DNA from: Cristatella mucedo
Lineage: Eukaryota; Bryozoa; Phylactolaemata; Cristatellidae
Direction: 5' to 3'
Assembly (NCBI GenBank): GCA_009760855.2
Contig: WPIO01000156.1
Location: 503,501-567,500 of the forward strand
Length of the DNA: 64,000 bases
Position numbers and translations under genes: made by a program. Of the stretch, positions 49,601-55,665 are shown piece after piece. The notes under the pieces are model-generated. The model worked only from the letters and a program-made list of their open reading frames with translations, made no database searches and was not told where the DNA came from. Every line of letters starts with the position of its first letter. The first letter of the stretch is position 1.

Positions 49601-52600
49601 ATACTCGATCCGTAAAGTTGGTTGATTTCGTCAAACTAAGCTTTTGGCTGGGCCGTTAAGTGTCGCCTTCTACAGAGGCCTACATTTAGAAAGAATCGTA
49701 AATAAGACAGCTTCCACAACTAGCCATCACTTTCGATCCTTATTTAATAAAAAATAACAGTCTTCCAAGGTAACTTGAAAAATGTAACAGACTCATTACT
49801 TACGTCTCGGCTAGATTATCGTAATTCTATTGGGGCTGGAGTACCAAAAAATACCACAAGGCTGCTGCAGCCGGGTATGAATAGCTGCAAGGCTTTTTTG
49901 AAAATTCCAGAGCTCTGATCATATCTCTTCCTTGGTAAAAGAGCTGCAGGTTGATGAGCAGATGCAGTGTAAAGTTCTTACACTACCCCACGAGGCCTGC
50001 CACTGGCTCCTTCAAATACTCCGTCATACCTAGCTGAACTGCTGCACCGGTTTCTTGCTCCTCGTGCACACATTTCCTCAATGGACAATAAATCGGCTTC
50101 TTTTCCATTGCGCGGCTATCAGACTGTTAGCTACAGAAGTTTTGCCTTGCAGCTTCTCAGATGTGGATTCCATTTCCGCAATTCGTATACAAAACAAGTC
50201 ATTTTTGCGTTTCCGACTGTAGCACATCCTTTTCAGCCGTCCTGATCTGCAAGTATCAGGTTACCCACTACCTCAACTTCTCTCCTGAATCTGCTATGCC
50301 TTTTACTTTCTCTTTGTCGCTTGAAGTCAGTTAGCTAACGAATGTTTCCTGAAACCCGCTAAGGTTTTTAGCATTCCACATAAAACTCTCTTAAATAACA
50401 TCTAGATATTCTTGTGGCTTTTATAATTACAGACGGAGATACATGAGTTTGTCTGCTGAAAGTTAAAATTGGAAGACCACGCATAGCCTCCGTGTACAGG
50501 CACCTTAGTTATGCTGGCATACCTCATTGTAACTGACAAGGCTTCCAATTTGAGAGTCAATCTTTGCCTGAAACTACTAACTTAGGAAGGCTATCAGATA
50601 ATAATGCTTATATGTCACCAAGGGTGCATCAAATCAATTGAAAGATGCTGCCGAGATGGACTAACTGGACGGGATCCCAGCATTAATACTGCTGGCTGTC
50701 AAATGCGTAAGTGATATCGTGCATTCTACTTACAAATAAAATTGAGAGGACAAGCAGGGCATGTCATGAAAATAAGTGGACTAATTTTAATGAGCTTGAG
50801 TACCCAGTATTCTAGGAGCTCTGGCATTTATCTTTTAGGTGCTATAATCTTACACGGAGATAAGACCTAAATTATGGCATTGCACGTCGCTGCGTCGCTG
50901 CCAATCCTGGGAATGGATAAGCTCGAACGAGACTTAAAGATAAACAGTAGCAATATACCTTAAGCAATATTAAGTAAAAAACAAACTAGAGACTCTAGCA
51001 ACCTCTAAATATCCTGAGTTAAAAATAGACAAGCTCACTTCAAAACTGGATCCCTAGAAAGCTGTCCCTCGATTCCTTGCATCACTTCCATGCCTACATT
51101 CACTCTGGTCACAAGTTATATTGTCCTATATAAGTTCATATCCCAATCTAATAAGACGACAGGTCCTGTGGACTATATTCCCACTGTCCTGCCGCGACTT
51201 TGCATTGATCTGCTGCTGCATCCATATATAATTTAATTTATATGTCATTTGCCTCAGGTTATGTCCAAACGCTTTTACAAAAAGCGGTATTAGGGCCACT
51301 ACTCAAGAAAGCGACACCACATCAAGAGAACTTAAGGAACCACAGCCCAGTCACCCTTCGACCACTTCTGTTAATGACAATAGAACAAGTCGTGGCGGTC
51401 AGCTTAACTCACATATCGAAAGTCCAAACCTTGCTAGTACGGTCCAGTCTGACTTTAGAGGTAATCACCCCACAGATTCGGCATCGCTTTGTGTGTACGA
51501 TGACCTAACTTGGAATACGGACATGAAAAGAGTCTCTCTGCTGGTTTTGTACGATCTTTGGTCTGCTTTTCATGCTACTGGTCACCAAGTCCTTCGAGAG
51601 CACCACTCATCTCGCCTGTGACACAATGGCACCGCTCTGTGATGGTTCAGGTTCTATCACAGTGGGAGATTATGGTCTATGGATGTGAGTGGAAAAAGAT
51701 CATTCGATGTACTTCTGGAATATAGAGTACCTCAGGGCTCCGTGCTAGTTTCGGTTCTTTTCGTGGTTTATACTCTCCCTCCTGCCGATTTGATTGCTGA
51801 GCACAGTCTAGGCTTTGATTTCTATGCGGATGAAAATCAGTTGTACCTTTTAATTGCTGCCTCTCAACCTACTGGCGTGTCAAATTTTCTCACCTCTCTT
51901 GTTGTATGCATAGATGAGATCCGCACGTGGATTTTATACAATTTTCTTGATTTGATTGATGGCAAAACTAAGTTACTAGTTATGGGCAAAGCAGGTCTGA
52001 TTCCAAAACTTCGACAGACTAACGCTCATAGTCAGCTCTGCCAGCATATCTCCTGTTGAATCTGCACGAAATCTACATTTCGGGTTCCAGTGTGACCTTA
52101 CATTAGACGACCACATCAGCTCGACAGTCACGTCTGCCTACTTTCAGCCACATAACATAGCTAAAATTCGGGCTCTTTAGATAAGGATGCCAGATCCAAG
52201 ATGTTCTATGAATTTGTGACAACCTTCTCGACTTTTGTAAATCACTGCTTGCTGGCCTACCGGCATGTCCAATTGCATGATTACAGCTGGTGCAAAACTC
52301 AGCAGCTAGGCTTGTCCGTCGCGAGCACCGTGGTTGCCAAATCACACGGCATCTTGCCGGCCTGCACGAGCTGAACGTCTAGCAATGGATCGGCTTTAAG
52401 ATTTATCCATTCGCTTGTAGGTCTCTTCATTCTATGGCTCCAGTCTCCCTATAAGATCTAGTCCCCCACCATGCTGAGCATTGTATCACTCGTTTTTCAG
52501 AATATAAATGTTTCCCTATACCTCGTACAAAGCTAAAATACTTTGGAGATCGAGCATTTCGTTCTTTTTTCCTACAGTCTGGAACTCACTCCTGACTTTA

Positions 52601-53140
52601 GTCACGATATTACCGACTTGAACACATTTAAAAAGAAACTGAAGACTCACCTGTTTATGACAGCGTTAGGACCACCTGAATCGTCATTTTTTAGGGTTTT
52701 ACGAGCTGACACTGTCGCATGCTGCAATTAACCACATTTGCACGCTAACCCTGATCATTCCACCCACAACCATGGTATTCATATTGTGAAGAAAGCAGGA
52801 TAATTCCACTCACCATTCGATGGTTTTTCCCTACGAAAGCGGCATACAATGTATCTAAAAATGCACGTGTGTAGATACTAACTTAAATTTTTGGAATTGA
52901 AATGAATATGACGATATATAAATGTATGTAGCAATGTAACCTATTTACCAGAATAAAAAATTTCTTTCAGATAAAGTGGGCCTCAAAAGATATGAAGAGG
53001 TTTTAATTGGTGCGGGAACAATCATCGGAATTATAATTTTGATATTTATAAGTGTCAAAATCGTCCGTCCAATTCTTAAGAAGGCAAGGCGAGGCAGTGG
53101 CACAAGATCTGAAGACGACAGAAATGGCACGTTTGCATGA
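14621..53140 (+). CDS. CUB-CUB-LDLa type I membrane protein, NETO-like architecture (7-exon gene model)
   Basis: Joining 14621-14723, 16188-16395, 16472-16590, 30447-30654, 30735-30850, 45370-45516 and 52971-53140 gives 1071 nt: 356 codons plus TGA, with no internal stop. Predicted order: signal peptide (about 1-31), CUB1 (35-143), CUB2 (144-251), LDLa (252-300), TM helix (about 311-329), 27-residue basic/acidic tail. Every inter-domain junction is phase 1; both intra-CUB junctions are phase 2. This domain order is that of neuropilin/tolloid-like proteins, which are auxiliary subunits of ionotropic glutamate receptors; homology to that family is inference from architecture only. The tail is far shorter than in vertebrate NETOs. 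Most of the span is intron filled with LINEs. Extra or alternative exons in the 14-kb introns cannot be excluded. Confidence 0.75.
15394..15648 (+). pseudogene. hAT transposase C-terminal dimerisation-domain remnant in intron 1
   Basis: The frame encodes FPNSRIASHILHTISV, then CERSLGKLKITLS, then QLSDLALLSI. This matches the conserved end of hAT transposases and ZMYM/TTF-type derivatives (FPN..iAlriLlTiPvsvas.ERSFSkLK, ..RL..LalLsIe). Only about 84 codons remain, with no DDE core or BED finger visible nearby. It lies in intron 1 of the CUB/LDLa gene, same strand, so it is most likely a dead transposon fragment and not an exon. Confidence 0.7.
16188..16395 (+). CDS. Exon 2: CUB1, first part
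   Basis: The 208-nt exon is bounded by acceptor CATAG (16183-16187) and donor GTAAAA (16396). It is entered in phase 1, so the split codon with exon 1 gives Asn, and left in phase 2. It encodes the CUB hallmarks: NCGG start, NYPRSYPNN, CSW (second Cys plus Trp), a hydrophobic strand VVLNFTHFD, and CCDYVEIRDND. Sequons are NMT (created at the exon junction), NVT and NFT, as expected for an extracellular domain. The D, CDY and EIRD acids are in the places used by calcium-binding CUB domains. Confidence 0.88.
16396..16471 (+). other. Intron 2, 76 bp, inside CUB1
   Basis: GTAAAA...ACACAG, phase 2. It is unusually short beside the 1.5-kb and 13.9-kb neighbours and holds no repeat. It lies at the same domain position as intron 4 (80 bp) in CUB2. 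Confidence 0.85.
16472..16590 (+). CDS. Exon 3: CUB1, second part
   Basis: The acceptor ACACAG ends at 16471 and the donor GTGAGT starts at 16591. The intron before it is only 76 bp. The split Arg codon continues into LSGKDVPKIFYIYYGCVVTFKTDATVMASGFSLTVGFTD, broken here only by normal CUB strand spacing. The motif F.TD....GF.L...F is the standard CUB C-terminus. The exon leaves in phase 1, so CUB1 (exons 2+3) is a symmetric 1-1 module. Confidence 0.86.
16800..17180 (+). mobile_element. LINE-B 3' remnant in intron 3
   Basis: It begins with ORF C-terminal words ('aatcctttggagacagtgtcttaagctcgtacgctcccaa'), then a 3' UTR with GAGCATGCTACCACTATTCATTCGATC, and ends with 'aaagtgcctagaaaaattaat' and a short ATT tail near 17170. 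Heavily mutated. Confidence 0.7.
17181..17586. other. Unassigned intronic stretch
   Basis: A 123-codon + frame spans 17176-17547, including the residues AYTEYTVLSLYFFARIKN, but it shows no family motif that I recognise and starts inside the LINE-B tail. I do not call it a gene. Confidence 0.3.
17587..17775 (+). mobile_element. tRNA-derived SINE, family 1
   Basis: The sequence begins GTGATGGCTCACAAGGTAGA (A-box-like), carries CTTGAACCCGAGG (degenerate B box), then the family body 'ggcgatccttcctcgccactgcaagctgtggcgatagcc' and ends 'ggctgttaaatcagctcgtatttct'. The body matches minus-strand copies at 19826-19992 and 25827-25993. A short internal repeat of CCGAGGTCGTATC is present in this copy. 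Confidence 0.75.
17890..18660 (+). mobile_element. LINE-B copy with a LINE-B tail inserted in it
   Basis: The frame reads VASRLEF..., LQLVHNSAARLVCRELPSCH up to about 18063, then is interrupted by a 3'-end fragment (18065-18155) and resumes with KQWIDFKVLWLTF. In other copies these segments are contiguous (HWLPVKQRIDFKVL). The rest contains the C-terminus and 3' UTR, ending near 18660 in 'gggtgctatatcaaatgcac'. AATCA is present on both sides of the inner insert. Confidence 0.8.
18065..18155 (+). mobile_element. About 90-bp LINE-B 3' tail, self-nested
   Basis: It consists only of the last part of the 3' UTR (TTTGCAGCAAATGTGAAGGG..., GAGGGCGCTTTATCAAGTCC) and an ATT tail. It sits inside the coding part of another LINE-B, flanked by AATCA on both sides. 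This is extreme 5' truncation, as expected for aborted target-primed reverse transcription. Confidence 0.75.
19110..21245 (-). mobile_element. LINE-B copy (RT plus 3' end) with a SINE and LINE-B tails inserted
   Basis: On the minus strand: upstream linker region (about 21000-20760), FQSGLRANHSTKSELLRV and LLDLLAVFDTIDSQ (RT fingers/palm, 20233-20030), a SINE at 19826-19992, then the palm box FHFYVNGTQLYL (about 19620-19664), and a variant 3' end at 19110-19320. The catalytic YADD is replaced by YVNG, so this copy cannot be active. Reversed LINE-B 3'-end fragments interrupt it at about 20640-20750 and 21105-21245. Confidence 0.8.
19826..19992 (-). mobile_element. tRNA-derived SINE, family 1, inside LINE-B RT
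   Basis: The minus strand starts GGTGGCGATGGCTCACTAGG (A box) and carries GGTATGAATCCTGAGG (B box), followed by the common body 'ggcaatcctttatcgctactgaaacc' and the end 'ggctgttaaatcagcc'. It splits the RT between the GTALQW-equivalent and the following YLSG-like residues. The head is full length, unlike the copy at 25827. Confidence 0.82.
22016..22950 (-). mobile_element. LINE-A, 5'-truncated, nested in LINE-B
   Basis: The 3' end at 22016 has the LINE-A signature (GACTTTGTGGAGTTACTGAC on the minus strand, then a TACAA-type tail). The ORF C-terminus is the best preserved in the window: LNLNDVKTKLLLIGHPK, ARNLGVVFDS, SHHIRSLSKIRSCLPQWL, LDYCNSLLAGLP, AAKLVFK, HVSPLLEELRWLPV, THKARHDLAPSYLAELL, RSFSSRGPRLWNSLP. 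It is about 0.93 kb long and looks younger than most LINE-A copies here. Confidence 0.85.
22070..23215 (-). pseudogene. 381-codon chance fusion ORF: LINE-B RT palm joined to LINE-A C-terminus
   Basis: This is the longest frame in the window. Residues 1 to about 88 are LINE-B RT (LQWFRSYPS, GLYQGSLLGAVF, HFHADDSC at 23018-23035). Residues from about 91 on are LINE-A C-terminal sequence starting LNLNDVKTKLLLIGHPK. The junction at about 22950 is the left edge of the nested LINE-A. The frame lacks the endonuclease and RT fingers, so it is most simply a relic that happens to be open, not a functional enzyme. Confidence 0.8.
23580..23870 (+). mobile_element. LINE-B internal fragment
   Basis: The + frame carries ISPIESSGS, DFLLDD, FVLAFVTSRLDICSSLLA, CSIRRLQLVPNSAA. 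This is the segment between palm and C-terminus in LINE-B (compare 37080-37210 and 60692-60904). No 3' end follows, so both ends are missing. Confidence 0.7.
23871..24435. other. Unassigned intronic stretch
   Basis: I recognise no exon, RNA gene or repeat between the LINE-B fragment and the 3' end of the next LINE-A. Short AT-rich runs only. Confidence 0.3.
24440..28170 (-). mobile_element. Near-full-length LINE-A (endonuclease, RT, 3' end), inactive
   Basis: Read on the minus strand from about 28170. The endonuclease/exonuclease/phosphatase domain has GDFN at 27206-27217 (context LLIAGDFNILVN), then HVCDHILNLVITK. RT follows, with SILRGEDDGNVTALALLDL and FDTIDHN (about 25820-25700), LSDRAQFLL, then KLNDNTIKLLLIANPK and the C-terminus. 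The 3' end lies at about 24440-24500 (TGACTCCACAAAGTCACACAGAC on +). Many stops and frameshifts are present. A SINE interrupts the RT at 25827-25993. This is the most complete LINE-A here; the 5' limit is uncertain and no zinc-knuckle ORF1 was found. Confidence 0.8.
25827..25993 (-). mobile_element. tRNA-derived SINE, family 1, with target-site duplication
   Basis: The minus strand reads AGGTAAGGCGGTTGC (truncated A-box region), GGGTTCAAATCCTGGGG (clear B box), the family body, and an AAATA-type tail (25827-25850 on +). It is flanked by CTATTATTAAA (25819-25829) and CTATTTTTAAA (25994-26004), an 11-bp duplication with one mismatch. It interrupts the LINE-A RT between LLSF and NNSILRG. Confidence 0.88.
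28380..28570 (+). mobile_element. LINE-B 3' end
   Basis: It contains 'tgagcatgctaccactaaccattcgatcgtgcttcctttgcagcag' and 'agcttgagttctctgagcgtgca', followed by a T/A-rich tail. Only the 3' UTR remains. Confidence 0.7.
28600..30060 (-). mobile_element. LINE-A fragment interrupted by a LINE-B tail
   Basis: The minus-strand 3' part (28600-29470) includes NTEAVALQVLELNNSIHDS (compare the NTEAFALQ..NSLP zone) and the ARHGL-like block. After the LINE-B insert (29470-29690) similarity resumes at 29700-29960 with the SHH/FVQKT and GHPK-equivalent blocks in reverse. Strongly decayed. Confidence 0.65.
29470..29690 (+). mobile_element. LINE-B 3' end nested in LINE-A
   Basis: It starts near 'gcttatgcgtgcagacacca', carries 'gcacgctgaccctgtgcatgct' and 'gagcatgctaccactaact', and ends 'gagttctcttagagcaatatatcaa' with a short ATT tail. 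Orientation is opposite to the host LINE-A. Confidence 0.75.
30447..30654 (+). CDS. Exon 4: CUB2, first part
   Basis: The 208-nt exon is the same length as exon 2 and has the same phases (1 in, 2 out). Acceptor TGATAG ends at 30446; donor GTAATT starts at 30655. With exon 3 the split codon is GCA (Ala). It encodes GSGVITTLHYPEYYPKYV, ICYW (second CUB Cys plus aromatic), GGIVRITFEVCEIGEQ and LIYINDNAG. The usual first Cys is absent (S/G at that place) and the CDYVEI-type segment is replaced by SLIYIND, so this is a divergent CUB. Confidence 0.85.
30655..30734 (+). other. Intron 4, 80 bp, inside CUB2
   Basis: GTAATT...CTTGCAG, phase 2. Position in the domain and length class match intron 2 of CUB1. 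Confidence 0.85.
30735..30850 (+). CDS. Exon 5: CUB2, second part
   Basis: Acceptor CTTCTTGCAG ends at 30734. The split Trp codon leads into YCDTGQPAFIDLSGGGKL, SFYPSG and GIRAHFNSL, the last strands of a CUB fold. The exon leaves in phase 1 at 30850. The donor that keeps this phase is GCAAGT, a GC-AG type donor with otherwise perfect consensus. A GT two bases downstream in the same word would give phase 2 with an extra half codon and would not fit exon 6. Confidence 0.82.
31298..31375 (+). CDS. Possible alternative terminal exon
   Basis: A very good acceptor (pyrimidine run ending TTTTTTCAG at 31297) opens a phase-1 frame VVIIDIGYFLKGNKITCGLKVVFL followed by TGA. Spliced from exon 5 it would end the protein after CUB2 without LDLa or TM, giving a secreted form. 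A donor at 31360 would leave phase 0, which fits neither exon 6 nor exon 7. The evidence is only the acceptor and a short open frame. Confidence 0.25.
31475..31620 (+). mobile_element. tRNA-derived SINE, family 2
   Basis: The head AAGCCCAGTGGTTAATGTG is A-box-like, TGGGGTCGATGCCCC is a B-box-like word, and the body 'agcatctaaatagagattctgttc' is shared with the copy at 47338-47495. The tail is A/T rich. It is distinct from family 1. Confidence 0.65.
31640..33900. other. Unassigned part of intron 5, with a (GA)n microsatellite
   Basis: A GA/AG tract covers about 33121-33175 and generates a spurious poly-SL frame on the minus strand. I see no exon with paired splice sites and a domain motif in the rest. 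Confidence 0.5.
35071..36105. other. Unassigned insertion segment in duplication unit 1
   Basis: Absent from unit 2. The minus strand at 35053-35280 has FHFYADRRSVLALI, faintly like an RT palm, so it may be a LINE fragment. The + frame at 35599-35790 has no family signature. An AAAT-rich run is at 35812-35842. Confidence 0.35.
36110..37785 (+). mobile_element. LINE-B copy, RT to 3' UTR
   Basis: The + strand carries 'gtagtcagggccactacttaagaaagcaacc' (PLLKKAT), NFRPVSL-like residues, LRVSNDI, LLDFWSDLDAFAYEVLLKRL, LGMTGTALPWLSTYLSG, a YADD-equivalent near 36735 (ytddtc-like), the LQNSAARLVC region and a decayed 3' UTR. It replaces the expected ATT tail with the repeat at 37786. Multiple stops are present. 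Confidence 0.78.
37786..37834. repeat. Three tandem copies of a palindrome-containing 17-mer
   Basis: ACAACTATAGTTATA is repeated three times at about 17-bp spacing. Each copy holds the perfect palindrome AACTATAGTT. It lies exactly between the LINE-B 3' end and duplication unit 1. Confidence 0.9.
39140..39792 (-). mobile_element. LINE-B insertion with 8-bp target-site duplication
   Basis: The 653-bp copy starts in the ORF at the IRRLQLVQNSAARLVC zone (39779 side), carries HITPLLADLHWLPVKQRIDFKVL, SMAPAYLSEILPHQAKH, PRTNLKSFGDRAFSSYAP and SPDLTTFKRNLKTYLF, then the 3' UTR and an (ATT)n tail at 39140-39158. It is flanked by CATCTAAT at 39132-39139 and 39793-39800. The paralogous unit 2 has the empty site near 43534-43541. 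It holds the best preserved LINE-B C-terminus in the window. Confidence 0.92.
40625..40664. repeat. (TA)n microsatellite, unit 1
   Basis: About 20 AT units follow 'acatatcttca'. It is orthologous in position to the tract at 44357-44379. Confidence 0.97.
44357..44379. repeat. (TA)n microsatellite, unit 2
   Basis: About 11 AT units follow 'acatattttca', then 'gaatatattggctgtc', which matches 'atattagctgtc' after the longer tract in unit 1. The array therefore predates the duplication and has changed length since. Confidence 0.95.
44811..45369. other. Unassigned intron 5 end, with splice signals for exon 6
   Basis: Only the end is interpretable. A branch-point-like TTCTAAC at 45345-45351 lies 19 bases before the acceptor CTCACAG at 45369. 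An intervening TCTAG at 45353-45357 is too close to the branch point to be the preferred acceptor. The minus-strand frame 45112-45312 shows nothing recognisable. Confidence 0.5.
45370..45516 (+). CDS. Exon 6: LDL-receptor class A domain
   Basis: The 147-nt symmetric phase 1-1 exon has donor GTAAGC at 45517. The frame contains six cysteines with LDLa spacing: C-RLNKDFW-C-SINRK-C-IHRSWL-C-DRYID-C-IHEEDIDG-C. The FWC, CIHRSWLCD and IDC words are diagnostic. Of the C-terminal DGSDE calcium box only the Asp at the fourth place is conserved (HEEDI), so calcium binding may be weakened. An alternative donor GTAAGA at 45504 would be phase 0 and would break the frame. Read with exon 5 it adds Glu; with exon 7 it adds Tyr at the junction. 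Confidence 0.85.
45517..47337. other. Unassigned part of intron 6, with (CAT)n and a LINE-B end
   Basis: (CAT)n lies at 45961-45979. A reversed LINE-B 3' end lies at about 46090-46205 (ataataatagtacactttataaagcac, ctctttctaggcgctgtacattt). Elsewhere I see no exon or RNA gene. Confidence 0.45.
47338..47495 (+). mobile_element. tRNA-derived SINE, family 2
   Basis: It carries CACGGGTTCCAATCTTA (B-box-like) and 'gtgtagagattcggttctctta', matching 'aatagagattctgttcactt' in the copy at 31475. The tail ends in 'aatttaatttaataa'. The A-box region (gagattaaagtgttc) is degenerate. Confidence 0.6.
47730..47870 (-). mobile_element. LINE-B C-terminal fragment
   Basis: It matches in reverse the zone 'gggtggtacgatgcttggcctgatga...agagataggctggagcc' seen at 2480-2540. 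Here: 'gttggtgcgatgcctggtcc', 'atatacaggagaaaaacgaatgaag', and the VKQRIDF-equivalent end. Confidence 0.6.
48240..50440 (+). mobile_element. LINE-A copy split by a LINE-B end
   Basis: The linker between endonuclease and RT (48250-48840) parallels 53600-54200, including 'aaagacttacaccgagtttacacc'. RT follows: a QHSTETALL-like stretch and SLQDLSAASATIDFD (48850-48985), FQSHFLDRVQCV, then a LINE-B insert (49080-49370). LINE-A resumes with TLGKVIQALGNG and continues to its 3' end near 50440 (AATTACAGACGGAGATACAT). Frames are broken throughout. Confidence 0.75.
49080..49370 (+). mobile_element. LINE-B 3' end nested in LINE-A RT
   Basis: It starts at the SPDFYTFKRN-like codons and carries GACACTGTGCATGCTGCCACTAA and a decayed 'ctcagcgttctataccaaattaat' end with a short ATT tail. 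It separates the LINE-A LSDR-equivalent from the TLPLGKV-equivalent residues. Confidence 0.72.
50450..51050. other. Unassigned intron 6 stretch
   Basis: I see no exon-like frame with splice sites and no recognised repeat. Part of it may be decayed LINE linker preceding the LINE-B copy at 51050. Confidence 0.3.
51050..52860 (+). mobile_element. LINE-B copy, RT to 3' UTR
   Basis: The + strand carries MSFASGYVQTLLQKAVLGPLLKKATP (classic CR1/L2 pre-RT words), LRNHSPVTL, SAFHATGHQVLREHH, VPQGSVLVSVLFVVYTLP (motif B'), GFDFYADENQLYLL (palm box, YADE), then the C-terminus in another frame (HWLP-equivalent, SMAPVSL, TDLNTFKKKLKTHLF) and a decayed 3' UTR. One catalytic Asp is changed to Glu. It lies just upstream of exon 7. 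Confidence 0.82.
52971..53140 (+). CDS. Exon 7: transmembrane helix, cytoplasmic tail and stop
   Basis: Acceptor TTTCTTTCAG ends at 52970 and phase 1 entry is required. The frame gives KVGLKRYEEVL, a hydrophobic helix (IGAGTIIGIIILIFISV), then a basic stop-transfer and tail (KIVRPILKKARRGSG, SEDDRNGTFA) and TGA at 53138-53140. The basic side follows the helix, which fits type I topology. No tyrosine endocytosis signal or canonical PDZ-binding end is obvious, and the last residues are GTFA. Confidence 0.85.
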
Positions 53141-53523
53141 AAACTTGATTTTTAAATTAATGTGCTTTTATTCCTGTGCTGGCTACTGATTTGGAAAGGG
53201 TCATTCGCCTTCTTTTTTGGTATGGATTACGGCTAACTTTTTCTGCACTGCCTGCTCTTTTAAACTCTTAGGTCAAATAGGGTTACAACTTTACTTCTAA
53301 CATTATTATACTATAGGTATATTTGAGTAAAATCGAAAACATATATTCTCGTAGAATTTATTTCGAACACATTATGCATTGATTATACTTACTATATCAC
53401 TATGGTCCCTTTAACGCTCTCAAGAAGTAGCAAATAGTCCATTAACATGGGGCTGTACTTTAAGCTCCAAGATTGTGATTTGCTACCCCTCTGGAATTAA
53501 AACCAGCTAGCCAAGTTAATAAA
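53141..53523 (+). other. 3' UTR of the CUB/LDLa gene
   Basis: AT-rich non-coding DNA between the TGA and the first AATAAA (53518-53523). No repeat is recognised inside it. A LINE-A begins immediately after, at about 53530. Confidence 0.6.
53518..53523 (+). terminator. Polyadenylation signal AATAAA
   Basis: This is the first canonical hexamer on the + strand after the TGA at 53140, about 380 bases downstream. It is the likely 3' end signal of the CUB/LDLa gene. Confidence 0.6.
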
Positions 53524-53529
53524 GATTGA

Positions 53530-55665
53530 CAATGAATGTTATGAATTACAAGAAACTCCTAAAGATGCACCGAGTTAAGCGCAGGCTTAAACTTCGTTTC
53601 AAGAAATCGGGTCTAATGCAGATCTATTAAACTTTAAAGACTTCCTTCGAGTTTACACCCCGAAAGCTTAAAAAGCCGGGGCTTCTTTTTTCATCAAAAG
53701 CTGAAATCCTGCTAGTCTTACCCTAAACAGATTTAAAAGACTAAATCAATTACTGGCCAATGATGATAGGTTTGACTTCCCAGATAATAAGGGATCAGCC
53801 GAAAAGTTTTCAGCCTTCTTTGCTGAGGAAATTATGCACATTTTGCCTCCGTAAAGCCCCTTCCGACTGAAGCAATCAAGGTTCCACAACCTGTGACCTT
53901 CCTTAAAAGGTTCTCCGAGGTTTCTGCGTGCTATGTGGCTACCTCAATAAGGTCAAGCAAAAATAGCTCTTCTCCTTAAGACCGTATACTATCGTCACTG
54001 TGGTATTCACTGGCAGATAAACTTAGCCCTACCATAACGAAGATTTGTAATGCTTCTTTGGGACAATGGGTCATACCCAAGTCCTTCAAATCGGCAATAC
54101 TTCGACCTATTCTTAAAAGCCTTGATTAGATACTGAGGTCCTCGTAAACTAGGTTTCCTTTCTTTTTTCTTGTCAGTGATTGTTGAAAAAGTTGCTATAA
54201 GCAGTTGGTTGAACTTATTAAAAATAATGACATGTCAGAAACGTTTCAAACAGGGTTCAAGAGGCAGCACTCCACTGAAACTGCTCTCCTCCGTGTTAAC
54301 AATGACATTCTACGTGGCGACGACGACTGGAGTTTCACTGCCCTAGCTCTGCTAGATCTGTATGCTGCCTTTGACACCATTGATCACGATGTTTTGCTTG
54401 AACAATTGGGAACAACAATCGGTCTGGCAAACGAAGCACTGGTGTGGTTTAAATCATACTTGTCTGATCGTATTAAATCCGTGTCGTGTGGTTGTGAGGT
54501 CTCTCCTACGAGAAGGGTCACCTGTGGAGTCCCTCAAGGGTCTGTACTTGGTCACTTGCTGTTCTTCATTTATACTCAACCTCTGGGAAAAGTGATTAAG
54601 GCCAACGGAGTAGGATATCACTTTAATGCCGACGATACTCAGCTGTATTGGTCATTTAACCGTGGGAATCTGCTGCAGCAACTGAAAAACTTCATGCTTG
54701 ATTTACCGATATTCCATCCTGGATATCGGTAAACTACCTGAGACTAAATGACGATAAAAACGAGCCGTTGCTCACAGGAAGCCCTAGGCTTTATATTTGG
54801 ATTAAAAGGCTCGTCTGTTCTAATAATTGTTGCTATTGTGCGACCATCACCACGAGCTCAAAATTTAGATGTCGTTTTCGACAGCCGCCTTGATTTTGAA
54901 AGCTTCGTTCAGAAGACTGCTTCTACAGCTAGCCATCACTTCCAATCCCTAACAAAGATTAGGAGCTGTCTTTCACAGTGGCTTGTAATAAATGTAACTA
55001 GCTCCTTAATTCTGTCTCGGCTTGTTTATTATAAAATTCCCTTTTGGCTGGGCTTAAAAAGAAAGCAGCTGACTATGAATATGGCTGCAAGGCTAGTCTT
55101 CAAGTTCCGGAGGTTTGAGCACGTGTCTCCTTTGCTAAAAGAGCTAGGATGGATGCCGGCTGAGCAAAGGATACAGAGCAAAGTTCTTACACTGACCCAC
55201 AAGGCCCGCCACGGCTTGGCTCCTTCGTATCTAGCCTGTGACTGCTGCATGTATTTCAGCCTGTTCGCGCCCCCAGGTCCTGTGTGGACAATAAATTAGC
55301 TGTTGCATTCCGCAAGACTATTGGCGACAGAAGCTGTAGCTCTGCAGGTCCTTGGCTGTGGAACTCGCTCTACAAGTTCTTATGAAACATCAACTACTCT
55401 CCTGCTGCTGACTTTGGCTCTTTTTTTCAGTGGTCCTGAGCTGCTACTTCCATGTTACTCACTACCTCAACTGTTCTCCTGACTCTGCTTTGCTTCCCAC
55501 TTTCTCTTTGTGGTGTGAAACGAAGTGTTTTGGCTACCGAATGCGTACTGAAAGCCGCCTTGGCTGTGAGTGAGCTATACACAACTCTCCTGTATAACGC
55601 CCACATGGTCTTTATGACTTTGTGGAGTTAGAGATGGAGATACAATACCTTACATTACATCTAAA
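53530..55665 (+). mobile_element. LINE-A copy, linker-RT-C-terminus-3' end
   Basis: The linker (53530-54200) is followed by a 175-codon open RT block at 54205-54732: FQTGFKRQHSTETALLRV, LALLDLYAAFDTIDHDVL, LSDRIKSVSCG, VTCGVPQGSVLGHLLFFIYT and the palm box HFNADDTQLYW (FNADD at 54622-54636). A second block at 54748-55299 has VRPSPRAQNLDVVFDS, STASHHFQSL, KIRSCLSQWL, AARLVFK and LTHKARHGLAPSYLA. The 3' end with GACTTTGTGGAGTTAGAGATGGAG and a TACATTACAT tail ends near 55665. Catalytic residues are kept but the frame is broken between blocks. Confidence 0.88.
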
